Positions 1 through 8,802 of a stretch of DNA of 25,555 bases are shown piece after piece. The notes under the pieces were generated by a model. The model was given only the letters and a program-made list of their open reading frames with translations. It did not search any database and had not been told where the DNA came from. The stretch's first letter is position 1. Every line of letters starts with the position of its first letter. The stretch is taken from contig DATKZB010000055.1 in the NCBI GenBank assembly GCA_035528235.1, positions 1 through 25,555 on the forward strand, written 5' to 3'. The DNA comes from DATKZB01 sp035528235. GTDB taxonomy: Bacteria > Planctomycetota > Phycisphaerae > FEN-1346. The position numbers and the translations under genes were made by a program.

Positions 1-171
1 CACCTCCTGCCGCACGAAGTACCCGCGCAGCGGCGTCTTGCCCTGGTAGTTCGGGAGTTGAGACTTCCAGTCGCCCCCCACAAAGAGGACACGGACGGGC
101 GGGTCGGCGGCCATCGCGGCCGGCACCGCCGCAAGCCACACTGCCAACACGGCGAGACGCAGCGTGCACAT
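1..171 (-). CDS. Secreted protein, N-terminal fragment (cut by window edge)
   Basis: Only the first 57 codons are inside the window; the gene continues past the left edge. The ATG at 171 opens a clear signal peptide: a short charged start, a hydrophobic core (LAVLAVWLAAVPA) and an AMAAD cleavage region near residue 22. The mature part starts with PVRVLFVGGDWKSQLPNYQG, a beta-strand then Gly-rich turn resembling the start of class I glutamine-amidotransferase/ThuA-like domains that are common in planctomycetes. That resemblance is weak and rests on about 30 residues. It follows the HzsA-like gene by 35 bases on the same strand, so co-transcription is likely. I am confident that it is coding and exported, and unsure of function. 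Confidence 0.6.
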   Translation of the reverse strand, partial: MCTLRLAVLAVWLAAVPAAMAADPPVRVLFVGGDWKSQLPNYQGKTPLRGYFVRQEV

Positions 172-206
172 GGGATCGCGTTGCTCCGGCAAGGGCCCGC
201 CCGGCG

Positions 207-3077
207 TCACTCGAGCAGGCCGGCCCACTGCTGGCGGAGCGCCAGCAGGCGCTGTTCCTGCTCGGCGCTGAAGTGGCCCTGACGCTGGGCGTAGAGGTCC
301 ATCCATATCACGAGGCGCGCGAGGCTCTCGGCGTCGAGTTTGACGTCCTCGTGGCCCTTGGGGTCCGTCAGGAGCGCCAACAGTTTGCTCTTTTGCGCGG
401 GGCACTCGCCCATGATCGAGCGGTCCTTCTCGAAGGCGAGTTTCTTGAGGTCTTCCCCGGCGTAGGCGATGAGGTTGGCGTAAGCCTTGGCGGCCGTCAG
501 GTCGAACCGCGCCGCCTTCTCGTCCTTGGCGCCGGGCTTGTGACACGAGACGCACGATTTCTCGAGCACCGGCTGGACGAGCCGGTCGAACCGCAGCGGC
601 CAGGACCCCTCGGGGCCGGGCACGGGCCGCGAGGGCTCGCGCTGCGCCGCCAGCGGCTGCGGCCGGCGCAGGGGCGCCGCCGGCGCGGCCTCCCGCGATT
701 CGTGGCAGCCGATGCACGAGAGCGTCTGCCCCGGCCACACGTACGTCAGGCTCCGCATCGTCTGGACGGCCATGCCGTCGGCCCCGACCGCCTGGAAGAA
801 GATCGAGACGCCGCTCGGCACGCGGAAGTAGGCCGACCCGTCGGCCTCCACCGGCACCATGCCCAGGAGGAACTTGCCGGGGTCCTCCGCCGAGACGCCC
901 AGGCTGGGCGAGTTCATGTGCGGCTGGACCTTGGGCGGCACGCCGACGACCCGCAGCCCCTTGACCGAGCCGCGCGGCACGCCCGCCAGACCCTCGTACA
1001 CGTCCTGGAGCAGGAAGCAGCCTTCCTGGGCGCCGTCCCAGGCGATGGGGTGGCCGAGGACGGGCGGCCCGGGCCTGGCCCGGACGGCTATCGGGCACGA
1101 ACTCGATATCACCTCGTCGCGGTACAGCAGCGTCAGGTTCCCGAACGCGTCGTACAGGTACAGGCCGCCGGCGTTGACCGGGTTCTGGGCCGAGTTGTCG
1201 ACGCGGCAGTGTGGCGGAAGTTTGCGATTGCTCCAGGCCACCAGGTAATGCGCTTCGGACAGCGGGTACGGGTTCGCGTAGTACGTGTCGGGCCAGCCTT
1301 CCGTCTCGGGGAACGGCACCTCGGGCGTCAGGCGGACAATGGGCGCGGCCCCCTCGGTGCCCCGGCCGCGGTCGAGCAGCACGAGCGACCCGCCCGTAAT
1401 CGAATGGTGCGCCGACGCCGTAAAGACGAGTTTGCCCGAGTTCGGTATCGGCCTCGCCTCCAAGGTCACCTGCGGCTTGGTGGTGTAGTTGCCGTAGACC
1501 AGTTGCGGATTCATGCCGTCGGGCCGCGTCGACCAGAGGCTGAAGAAGTGGCCGTTGAACCGGTCGATGTAGTCCCACCGCGTGTAGAGGACCTGGCCGT
1601 CGTTGTCGACGGCGGGGGTCCACTCGAAGTTCTCGAAGGCCGAGACCGGGCGCAGGTCCCCGCCCGAGGCGTCGATGGCATGCAGCGTGAAGACCGGCAC
1701 GGGCCGGTAGTTGTCGCCGCCGCAGCGGACGTAACTGTCGGGCAGGTCGCCGGCCAGCGTGGCCATCGTGTTGGCCTTCGTGCACTGGACAAACTGACCC
1801 TTGCGGGTCGAGAGGAACACGATGTCGCCGCCCGGCAGGTACCGCGCGTCGAAGTCGTCGTAACGGCCGCGCGTCAGTTGACGTCGGCCGCCGCCATCGA
1901 CGTTCATCTCGAAGACGTGGTAGAACGCGTCCTCCGGCACCTCGGTCTTGCTGGCCTTGTTCTTGATGTCCGGCACGTTCGGGTAGAACCGGGCGTAGGC
2001 GACCAGGACCTTGCGGCCGTCGTGCGAGAGGTCGGGCCGGGCGAAACTCCCCTCGGGCATGTCGGCCGTCAGGCACCGCAGCCGGGGCGCCGGGCCCTTG
2101 TACCCCTCGAGCACGAAGACCCCGCCGCCCGGCCGCGACCACCACCCGTAATGCTGGTCGGAGATGTGCGGAAACTGCGTGGGCACCGCCTTGATAAAGA
2201 GGATGGCATCGAAGTCCAGCAGCGGGTTCTTGAGGGCCAGTCGTCGCGCCGCCCAGCGGGCGTCCAGATACACTTGGCGCTTCGCGTCGGCCGGGGCGTC
2301 GGCCGGCAGGGCCCCCGCGGTCCGCGCGGCCGCATCGAGCGCCGCCATATCCGGCCCCACGTCGACGCCGCGAGCGCGCAGGTCCTCGGCCAGCCGCCGG
2401 CCGCGCTCCACCACCTGGGCCACGGGGAAGTCGGTCATCGCCGCCGCCGGACCGTTCGCGGCCGACCACTCGCTCGTGCTCGACTGGTCGGCCGGGCGGC
2501 CGAGCGCCGCGTTCTTCGCCGGGTCGGCCGCGGCGTACACCTCGACCTCGTCGAGGTGGAAATAACTCGTCCCCGCCAGGCCCAGCCGCACGACCCGCGC
2601 AGTCTGGCCCTTCAGCGGCACCGCGAGGGGCTTGTTGTCGGTCTGACCGTAGAAGACCGTGCCGTCGTGCTCGTAGACCTGCCGGAACGCCTTGCCGTCG
2701 TCGGAGAGCGACACCCGGATCCGCCCATTGCGTGCAGCACAGCCGCTGTCGCAGCGGTTATAGAGCACGATGCGGTCGAGTGGCACGGACGCGCCCAGGT
2801 CAACCTGCCACCAGGGGTCCTTCTCGTTCTCGGTGTGGAACCCCCACTTGCCGTCCTTGACGCCGTCGACGCCGCCGGCCGCATCCTGGGAGGTGGTCAT
2901 GCCGCCGGGGGACGCCTGATGCGTGCGGCTGACCTGGGCGATGGCCTGCGGCGTGAGCCAGTCTTTCTCGACGAGCGCCTTGAAGGCGGCCGCCGCATCC
3001 GACGCCCCGGCCTCGCCGGCCTCGGCCGAGACCGTCGCCACGATAGCAAACAGCATCGTCGCCACGATGACGCGCAT
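207..3077 (-). CDS. Secreted HzsA-like dihaem protein with N-terminal discoidin domain
   Basis: The 956-residue product has a signal peptide (residues 1 to about 20). A discoidin (F5/8 type C) domain spans about 60-183, with the WWQVDLG signature at 89-95. A long TolB/PD40-like beta-propeller and hydrazine-synthase-alpha-related middle region follows (SHDGRKVLVAYARF, HMNSPSLG, VEADGSAYFRVPSG). Two c-type haem motifs sit near the C-terminus, CIGCH at 788-792 and CVSCH at 842-846. Proteins of this plan are called HzsA-related and are widespread in planctomycetes that do not do anammox, so hydrazine synthesis should not be assumed. By inference it is a periplasmic or surface redox protein whose discoidin domain binds a glycan or other surface ligand. 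The start has a GGGAGG ribosome site five bases upstream. It lies last but one in a run with sulfatase, PQQ-propeller and glycosidase-like genes, and has its own TATAAT box. Confidence 0.85.
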   Translation of the reverse strand: MRVIVATMLFAIVATVSAEAGEAGASDAAAAFKALVEKDWLTPQAIAQVSRTHQASPGGMTTSQDAAGGVDGVKDGKWGFHTENEKDPWWQVDLGASVPLDRIVLYNRCDSGCAARNGRIRVSLSDDGKAFRQVYEHDGTVFYGQTDNKPLAVPLKGQTARVVRLGLAGTSYFHLDEVEVYAAADPAKNAALGRPADQSSTSEWSAANGPAAAMTDFPVAQVVERGRRLAEDLRARGVDVGPDMAALDAAARTAGALPADAPADAKRQVYLDARWAARRLALKNPLLDFDAILFIKAVPTQFPHISDQHYGWWSRPGGGVFVLEGYKGPAPRLRCLTADMPEGSFARPDLSHDGRKVLVAYARFYPNVPDIKNKASKTEVPEDAFYHVFEMNVDGGGRRQLTRGRYDDFDARYLPGGDIVFLSTRKGQFVQCTKANTMATLAGDLPDSYVRCGGDNYRPVPVFTLHAIDASGGDLRPVSAFENFEWTPAVDNDGQVLYTRWDYIDRFNGHFFSLWSTRPDGMNPQLVYGNYTTKPQVTLEARPIPNSGKLVFTASAHHSITGGSLVLLDRGRGTEGAAPIVRLTPEVPFPETEGWPDTYYANPYPLSEAHYLVAWSNRKLPPHCRVDNSAQNPVNAGGLYLYDAFGNLTLLYRDEVISSSCPIAVRARPGPPVLGHPIAWDGAQEGCFLLQDVYEGLAGVPRGSVKGLRVVGVPPKVQPHMNSPSLGVSAEDPGKFLLGMVPVEADGSAYFRVPSGVSIFFQAVGADGMAVQTMRSLTYVWPGQTLSCIGCHESREAAPAAPLRRPQPLAAQREPSRPVPGPEGSWPLRFDRLVQPVLEKSCVSCHKPGAKDEKAARFDLTAAKAYANLIAYAGEDLKKLAFEKDRSIMGECPAQKSKLLALLTDPKGHEDVKLDAESLARLVIWMDLYAQRQGHFSAEQEQRLLALRQQWAGLLE

Positions 3078-3158
3078 CCCGACCCTCCCGCTCCCGATTG
3101 GCCGGCCCAGCGCCGCCCCACCCGCTCAAACCCCGCTGCCAGCGGAGCGACACGGCGA

Positions 3159-3187
3159 ATTATACACCACGCCCGGCCCAGGGCGAA
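3159..3187 (-). promoter_or_regulatory. Putative sigma70-type promoter of the HzsA-like gene
   Basis: On the minus strand a perfect TATAAT (3164-3159) lies 17 bases downstream of a weak -35 (TTCGCC, 3187-3182). It is about 80 bases ahead of the ATG at 3077, in the 133-base gap after the preceding gene. In such GC-rich DNA a perfect -10 box is unusual. The poor -35 keeps confidence moderate. Confidence 0.45.
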
Positions 3188-3210
3188 CCGATTTGCCCGT
3201 CGCCCCACGC

Positions 3211-4914
3211 TCACCGGCCGTCCAGCCGGTACACCCGCACGTCGTCGAACCACGCCAAGTCGTCCGCCGACTTCTGGCCGCGCGCTAGCAGAAGCACTAC
3301 CAGTTTGCCCGCGCCCTCGGGCACCTCGGCCACGCCGAACATCTCGGCCCAGGCGTCGCGCGGCCCGGTGCACGGGACGCTGACGTCGCGGGCCTCGGCC
3401 GTCCATGTGTCATCGGCGGTCTGCCAGCGGACGACCAGGACGGCGTCGCCCGCGCCTTTCAGTCGCCGGACGGCCTCGACGGCGTACCGCTGGCCGGGCT
3501 TTACCTCGATCTTGGCGATGAGGCAACCGTTGGCGACGCCGGCCAGCCGTGCCGAGCCCTTGGCGGCGGCGCCCACGTCGGCGTCCCAGGCGAAGGCGCC
3601 CTTGGAGGCGGAGTCCTGCCAGGCGCCCCAGCCGTCGGGCCGGCCGCCCGCCTCTTTCGGACCGACCAAGAAATCGCCGCCGGCCATGAGGTCTTGAAGG
3701 GCGCTGGCCTTCCGGAGTTCCTCGACCTTCCAGCGGGCCCCGGCCACCGGGTCGCGGGCGAAGCGCAGGGCGTCCTCGCAGCCGGGCAGCGCCTCGGGCC
3801 AGGTCCGTTCGGTGACGCGCTTGTTGGGCGTGGGCCACCAGCGGCATTTCTCGCCGTAGACCCAGACGTACTCGTCGGCCGCGCGGCAGGCGGCGGCCAC
3901 GTTGGCCCGCAGCCGCTCGACGCGCGGGCCGCCCAGCGGGTCGATGTACCACGGCGAGGTGGGCGGGTTGATGTGCGCATCGAGATACACGCCGTACCCC
4001 ACCTGGACCTGCGCCCGGTACTTTGCCCGGTTCTCGGGCGAGACGAACTCCTGGCACGTGTTGCGGATCAGGTTCGCCCCTTCCAGGAACTCCACGTCCG
4101 AGTTGTACCGGTACGCGTGTTCGTGGCCGTCAACCATCGTGACCGTCGGCGGCGCCGCATCGAGCCAGCCGTCGACGAACGCCGGCAGGAGGCCGTACCC
4201 GTCGGCCTCCAGCAGCGGCGCGGGGTCGGCGTGGCCGGTCGCGCGGCCGCAGATGGAGTTCAGGAAGAACGCGAGGATGGTCGCCTCGGGGAACTCGGCG
4301 GCCACCGCCTTCATGACCTCGCGGCCGCGCTCGCGCACCTTGGCGGCGTACGCGGCAAACGAGTGGTCCTGCCGCCCCGTCTGCGCGGCGTACGTGAACG
4401 CCGCGTGCGGCCCGTAGTACGGTTCCGGGTCGAAACAGAGGCCGCGGCAGCCCGACCGTTTCGCCAGCCGGGCCGCCAGGCGCCAGTGCTCGACGATGTC
4501 GCGCCAACCGTCGTCGTCGAACCAGTCGACGTCGCCGGGGTTCGCCCAGACCATCAGGAAGTTGTCGCGCAGGTTCCGGAACTTACACGCCACCAGGTCG
4601 GCCCGGGCCGCGTCGAACCACGCCTCTTTCCAGGCGCCCTTGCGGAACGCCAGGCGCATCTCGACGGGTTTGCCATCGTCGTCGCGGCCGACGACGTTGA
4701 TGGTGATGCCGTCGAACGGACGCTGGTCCATTTCAGCGTGGTGTGCCAAGAGCCAGTGCGTGTCGAAGAAGAGGTCCCACCCGACGGCGATGAGTTTCTT
4801 GGGGCGGCGTACGTCGCGCCCGGTCCCGGCATCGGCGGCGCCCGACGCGGCGGCCAGCACCGCCAAGGCCAGCGCGGCCACGGCCAAGACTCCTGTGCGT
4901 TGCGCTGGTCTCAT
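3211..4914 (-). CDS. Secreted TIM-barrel glycosidase-like protein, family not recognised
   Basis: The 567-residue product begins with a signal peptide (hydrophobic core at about 9-25, cleavage near 30). The first 400 residues look like an alternating alpha/beta barrel: strands such as KKLIAVGWDLFF and DGITINVV near the start, then GLCFDPEPYYG at about 158-168, a strand end carrying Asp162 and Glu164 that could serve as catalytic acids. The region from about 420 to the end looks like a beta-sandwich carbohydrate-binding module (GDFLVGPKEAGGRPDGW ... WFDDVRVYRLDGR). I do not recognise the CAZy family, so hydrolase activity is an inference from fold, export and neighbours. The start has a strong AGGAGG site six bases upstream. 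It follows the PQQ-propeller gene by 48 bases and is followed by the HzsA-like gene. Confidence 0.75.
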   Translation of the reverse strand: MRPAQRTGVLAVAALALAVLAAASGAADAGTGRDVRRPKKLIAVGWDLFFDTHWLLAHHAEMDQRPFDGITINVVGRDDDGKPVEMRLAFRKGAWKEAWFDAARADLVACKFRNLRDNFLMVWANPGDVDWFDDDGWRDIVEHWRLAARLAKRSGCRGLCFDPEPYYGPHAAFTYAAQTGRQDHSFAAYAAKVRERGREVMKAVAAEFPEATILAFFLNSICGRATGHADPAPLLEADGYGLLPAFVDGWLDAAPPTVTMVDGHEHAYRYNSDVEFLEGANLIRNTCQEFVSPENRAKYRAQVQVGYGVYLDAHINPPTSPWYIDPLGGPRVERLRANVAAACRAADEYVWVYGEKCRWWPTPNKRVTERTWPEALPGCEDALRFARDPVAGARWKVEELRKASALQDLMAGGDFLVGPKEAGGRPDGWGAWQDSASKGAFAWDADVGAAAKGSARLAGVANGCLIAKIEVKPGQRYAVEAVRRLKGAGDAVLVVRWQTADDTWTAEARDVSVPCTGPRDAWAEMFGVAEVPEGAGKLVVLLLARGQKSADDLAWFDDVRVYRLDGR

Positions 4915-4962
4915 GACACGCCTCCTACGCGCGGGCCGCCGCCTGAAAGCGGCGCGGCTGTG

Positions 4963-6210
4963 CTATCGCGGCCGCGAAATGTCGTAGACGTGGACCTGTT
5001 CGAGCCGGCGGACGTACAGCCGCCCGTCGGAGATCGCGGGGTACGCCCACGTCTGGCTGCCGGCGTTCGGAATCGAGAATTCGCCGACGATGCGGCTGCA
5101 GTTCGGGTCGGCCTCGACCAGGTGCATCGTGCCCTTTTCGCCCAGACAGTAGAAGCGGCCGTCGGCCCACAGCGTAGCGGCGCCGCGGATGCGGCTCGTC
5201 TTGTGCCGAACATCGCCGCCGGCCAGGTCGACGCACGACCATCCCCTGCCCGTGTCGCCGTACAGGAAGCCGCCGCGCTCCACGTATCCGCCCAGATGCG
5301 TCGATCCGCCCGACTTTTTCCAGAGCGGCTCGACCGAGAACGCCCCGGCGTCGGCCTTGAGCCGGACGGCCCCGCCGCCACCGTAATGCCCGCCCTCGCC
5401 GAACACGATGCCGTCGCGAAAGACCGGCGCCAGCACGTTCTCGGCCATGAACCCGCCGAAATAGTCGGTGAACCGCCACAGCGGCTTGCCGTCGGCCAGC
5501 GCCACGCCCACCAGGCCCTTCTCGGTCAGGGCGACGACCTGCCGCACGCCGCCGTAGTCGATGGCGATGGTCGAGGCAAAGGCGGCCCGGTCGCTCAGAC
5601 CCCGGCTGGTCCAGACGGTCCGTCCGGTGCCGGCGTCGAGCGCCGCCAGGCACGCGTCGGGCCCGCCGGGCGTGCAGATGACCGTGTCGCCGACCACCAG
5701 GACCGACTCGGCGGCGCCGTACATGGGCCGCTTGCCGCCGAAGGTCTCGAAAAGGTTGAGCGTCCAGACCTTGCTGCCGGAGTCGGCCTCCAGGGCCGTG
5801 AGGCGTCCCTCGCCCGACAGGACGTACAGGCGCCCGCCCGCCACAGTGGGCGTGCTGCGCGACCCCGGCCAGAACGCCGTGTACGCCGTCCCGCAGGCGG
5901 CCCGCCAGAGCGGCCGGGCCGTGGCGACGTCGAAGGCGAACACGTAGAGTTCGTCTTTCAGGCGGCCCGTCACGAAGAGTCTTTCGGCGGCCACGACGGG
6001 CGAGGAGAACCCTTCGCCCACGCCATCGACGGTCCGGACGAGGGGCGGCCCGCCCTCCGGCCACGCCGGCGCGAGGCCCGTCTCGGCCGAGACGCCGTCG
6101 CGGGTCGGCCCGCGGAACTGCGGCCAGTCGGCGGCACGGGCGGCGGCGGCGACCAACGCCAGCACCACCGCCAGGACCCCGGCTGCCGCGATGCCACGTG
6201 TCCAACGCAT
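4963..6210 (-). CDS. Secreted PQQ-like beta-propeller repeat protein
   Basis: The product is 415 residues long from the ATG at 6210. The frame is open further upstream, but this ATG has a GGGAG site eight bases away and opens a clean signal peptide (MRWTRG, then an Ala/Val/Leu-rich core, ARAAD). The mature protein starts WPQFRGPTRDGVS, the typical opening of planctomycete PQQ-binding-like propellers. Repeats follow with the Gly-x-x-x-Trp blade signature, for example SGSKVWTLNL, TGRTVWTSRG and DGKPLWRFTD. The family includes BamB-like scaffolds and quinoprotein dehydrogenase relatives. I see no dehydrogenase catalytic motif, so a structural or binding role outside the cytoplasm is more likely than an enzymatic one. 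It sits 89 bases after the sulfatase gene. Confidence 0.87.
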   Translation of the reverse strand: MRWTRGIAAAGVLAVVLALVAAAARAADWPQFRGPTRDGVSAETGLAPAWPEGGPPLVRTVDGVGEGFSSPVVAAERLFVTGRLKDELYVFAFDVATARPLWRAACGTAYTAFWPGSRSTPTVAGGRLYVLSGEGRLTALEADSGSKVWTLNLFETFGGKRPMYGAAESVLVVGDTVICTPGGPDACLAALDAGTGRTVWTSRGLSDRAAFASTIAIDYGGVRQVVALTEKGLVGVALADGKPLWRFTDYFGGFMAENVLAPVFRDGIVFGEGGHYGGGGAVRLKADAGAFSVEPLWKKSGGSTHLGGYVERGGFLYGDTGRGWSCVDLAGGDVRHKTSRIRGAATLWADGRFYCLGEKGTMHLVEADPNCSRIVGEFSIPNAGSQTWAYPAISDGRLYVRRLEQVHVYDISRPR

Positions 6211-6299
6211 GCCGCTTGCTCCCGGGCCCAGGCCGCGACACGGGCCCAACCTTGCGTTGACGGGTGCCTGCCGGATGCCGACCGCGGGCGGCCCGGCCG

Positions 6300-7808
6300 T
6301 CAGGTCCTCGGTCGCTTCTTCTCTCCCAACCCGCCGTAGTAGCGATAGGTGTCGAACACATCGCCGCGGCCGGCGGCGCGCGGGTCGGCTGTGCGTTTCA
6401 GGTACGACGCCAGGCGCTCGGCCAGACGCGCCCGGACGTCGGCGCAGGCGGGGTCGGCGGCCAGGTTCTTCATCTGGTGCGGGTCGTTGCGGCAATCGTA
6501 CAACTCCTCGGCGGGCCGCTTGCCGAACGACAGGTCGAACAGCGGCCCGACGGCCGGGTCCTCGCGATGCCTCAGCATATACGTCTTCGTGGGTCCGCCG
6601 TCCACGTCGGCGTAGTCGAACGTGCCGCCGCCCTCGACCCGGCACTCGGGGTCACCGGCAGGCCAGCGGTCGGGCTCATAGTTGCGGATGTAAAGGTAAT
6701 CGTGGGTCCGGAGGGCCCGCATCGGATAGCCCCGGCGCCCCGGGCGTGCCCCGCCGTGGTGCCGCTCGCGGCCGGTGACGACGTGGTCGCGGGCCGCGTC
6801 GACGCGGCCGCCCTTGCCCGAGGACAGCACGTCCAGGAACGAGCGGCCGGTCATGGCCTCGGGCACCGGCAGGCCGGCCGCCTCCAGGAACGTGGGGGCG
6901 AAGTCGGTGAAACTGACGAAGTCATCGACGACCCGCCCTCCGCCGACCCGCCCCGGCCACATCGCGGCCGTCGGCATCCGCGTCCCCATGTCGTACAGGT
7001 TGGTCTTGCACCGCGGGAACGGACACCCGTTGTCGCTGGTCATGACGACGAGGGTGTTGTCGAGCCGGCCGGCGGCCTGCAACTGCTCGAGCAGGTCGCC
7101 CACCTGGCGGTCGTACTGCTGGACCTCGAGGTAGTAGTCGAGGATGTCGCGGCGGACCTCGGGCGCGTCGGGCCAGATGGGGGGGACCTGGACGTCCTCG
7201 GGTCGCATCCCGCCGGCGGCGCCCGACCCCGCCACGTATCCGCGGTGCGGCTCGTGGCTGCCGAACCAGAAACAGAACGGCCGGTCGGCGGGTGCCGCCG
7301 CCAGGAACGCCCCGAAGTTCTTGTACGGTCTGCCGGCGGCGTTCCGCGTCCGCCCGCCGGCCCGGACACTGCCGGGTCCCCAGCCCTTGCGCGTGCAGCC
7401 GACGTGGTAGCCGGCAGCCTCGAGCAGGTCGGTGTAGACGGGGAACTTAGCGGGCAGCGTGCTCCACAGGCACGCGCCGTCCTCCAGACGGTAGAACATC
7501 TGCCCCGTCAGGATGGACCCGCGCGACGGCGTGCACGACGGGGCCGCGCAGTACGTGTGCGGCAGCAGGACGCCGTCGCGGGCGACGCGCTCGAACGTGG
7601 GGGTCTGGACGACCTTGTCGCCGAACAGGGCCGCGTGCGGCCATCCCCAGTCGTCGGCGATGCAGAAGAGGATGTTCGGCCGGTCGCCGGCGCCGGGCCG
7701 AGGTGCCTCGGCCGGGCCCGCGCACCCGCCCGCCAACAGGGCCCCGCCGGCCGCAGCGCCGGCGACGCGGAGAAAACATCGCCGGTCCATCCGTGCCGGT
7801 TCGGCCAT
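6300..7808 (-). CDS. Sulfatase family lipoprotein (type I, formylglycine)
   Basis: The product is 502 residues from the ATG at 7808, chosen because a GGGAGGG site lies seven bases upstream; an open frame extends 11 codons further. The N-terminus carries a twin-arginine-like signal (MDRRCFLRVAG) and a lipobox-like LAGGC (Cys29), so a Tat-exported lipoprotein is plausible. The sulfatase signature CTPSR begins at Cys92, the residue converted to formylglycine. The metal-binding Asp pair is in IADDWG (52-53) and a second metal site in TSDNG, with LYDMGTRMP following. The layout and length fit the arylsulfatase/heparan N-sulfatase type S1 group. The substrate is not readable from sequence, but a sulfated glycan is likely. 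It lies between ribF and the PQQ-propeller gene. No maturase (formylglycine-generating enzyme) is in the window. Confidence 0.93.
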   Translation of the reverse strand: MAEPARMDRRCFLRVAGAAAGGALLAGGCAGPAEAPRPGAGDRPNILFCIADDWGWPHAALFGDKVVQTPTFERVARDGVLLPHTYCAAPSCTPSRGSILTGQMFYRLEDGACLWSTLPAKFPVYTDLLEAAGYHVGCTRKGWGPGSVRAGGRTRNAAGRPYKNFGAFLAAAPADRPFCFWFGSHEPHRGYVAGSGAAGGMRPEDVQVPPIWPDAPEVRRDILDYYLEVQQYDRQVGDLLEQLQAAGRLDNTLVVMTSDNGCPFPRCKTNLYDMGTRMPTAAMWPGRVGGGRVVDDFVSFTDFAPTFLEAAGLPVPEAMTGRSFLDVLSSGKGGRVDAARDHVVTGRERHHGGARPGRRGYPMRALRTHDYLYIRNYEPDRWPAGDPECRVEGGGTFDYADVDGGPTKTYMLRHREDPAVGPLFDLSFGKRPAEELYDCRNDPHQMKNLAADPACADVRARLAERLASYLKRTADPRAAGRGDVFDTYRYYGGLGEKKRPRT

Positions 7809-7827
7809 GGTGGTACCCTCCCGCCCG

Positions 7828-8757
7828 TCACCCGCCGCCAAGGACCTGCCGGACGCGGTCGCAGTCGGCCGCGATCTGGACCTTGAGGGCGTCCTCGTCG
7901 GGGAACGCCCGCTGCGGCCGCAGGGACTCTACAAAATCGACCGCCATCTGTTCACCGTAGAGTTCGCCATCGAAGTCGAGCAGAAACGCCTCGACCGCCA
8001 CGGGCAGGGCCTTCTCGAAGGTGGGCGCGCGGCCCACGCTGACGGCCGACGCGTACCGGCGGCCGCGCACCTCGACCCACCCGGCGTACACGCCATCGCC
8101 GGGCACGAGGAACCGCGGCGCCTCGACGTTGGCCGTCGGGTACCCCAGGCGGGCGCCGCGATGGCGTCCCTCGACCACCGTGCCCACGTACGCGTAGGGC
8201 CGGCCGAGACAGCGGGCCGCCTCGGCAACGTGACCATCGGCAATGAGGCGGCGGATGCGGGTGCTCGAGACGCGGTCGCCGTCGACGCTAACGTCGTCGA
8301 CCAACTCGACCTCGACCGCACACGCCCCTGCCAGGCGGCCGAGTTGCTCGCCGTCGCCGCGGCCGCCGCGGCCGAAACGGAAGTCGGCCCCCTCGACCAT
8401 GACGCGGGCCGCCAGGGCGCCGCACACGACCTGGCCGACGAACGCCTCGGGCGCCAGGGCCAGGACGCCGGCGGCGTCGCGCGGCCAGACGACGGCGCCG
8501 ATGCCGATCTCGCGCATCAGTTCGAGTTTCTGGCCGAACGTCTGGATGAGCGGCGGGGCCTCGTCGGGACGCAGCACCTGGAGCGGATGCGGGTGGAACG
8601 TGAAGACGACGGCGGCGGCCCCCAGGGCACGGGCCCGTTCGACCGCGCGGCCGAGGACCTGCTGGTGGCCCAGGTGGACGCCGTCGAAGACGCCGACGCT
8701 CAGGACGCCGCCGCGGAACGCGGCCGGCACGTTGTCGAGGTCGCGAAGGAGTTCCAC
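7828..8757 (-). CDS. ribF: Bifunctional riboflavin kinase / FAD synthetase
   Basis: RibF makes FMN from riboflavin and then FAD from FMN in the cytoplasm. The N-terminal nucleotidyltransferase half has GVFDGVHLGHQ (about residues 22-32) and the FHPHP motif. The linker has SSTRIR, and the C-terminal kinase half has GYPTAN and the usual C-terminal helix. I place the start at GTG 8757 (309 residues) because TTGAGG lies just upstream. The frame also allows TTG at 8769, which has no ribosome site. It follows the four-helix membrane protein closely and ends 19 bases before the sulfatase start. The housekeeping gene's place ahead of exported catabolic genes is probably only operon adjacency. Confidence 0.95.
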   Translation of the reverse strand: MELLRDLDNVPAAFRGGVLSVGVFDGVHLGHQQVLGRAVERARALGAAAVVFTFHPHPLQVLRPDEAPPLIQTFGQKLELMREIGIGAVVWPRDAAGVLALAPEAFVGQVVCGALAARVMVEGADFRFGRGGRGDGEQLGRLAGACAVEVELVDDVSVDGDRVSSTRIRRLIADGHVAEAARCLGRPYAYVGTVVEGRHRGARLGYPTANVEAPRFLVPGDGVYAGWVEVRGRRYASAVSVGRAPTFEKALPVAVEAFLLDFDGELYGEQMAVDFVESLRPQRAFPDEDALKVQIAADCDRVRQVLGGG

Positions 8758-8802
8758 GGATTGCCTCAACGCGCCCGGCAGGCCGGGCGGCTATCTCGCG
8801 TG

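Noticed and set aside
207..3077. True hydrazine synthase (anammox) subunit
   Set aside because: No beta/gamma subunit, hydrazine dehydrogenase or other anammox gene is nearby, and HzsA-related proteins with this layout are common in non-anammox planctomycetes.
273..3383. Plus-strand open frame of 1036 codons opposite the HzsA-like gene
   Set aside because: It is the mirror of a gene with clear domains and haem motifs; its product is Arg/His/Gly-rich with no family motif. Long antisense frames are expected at this GC content.
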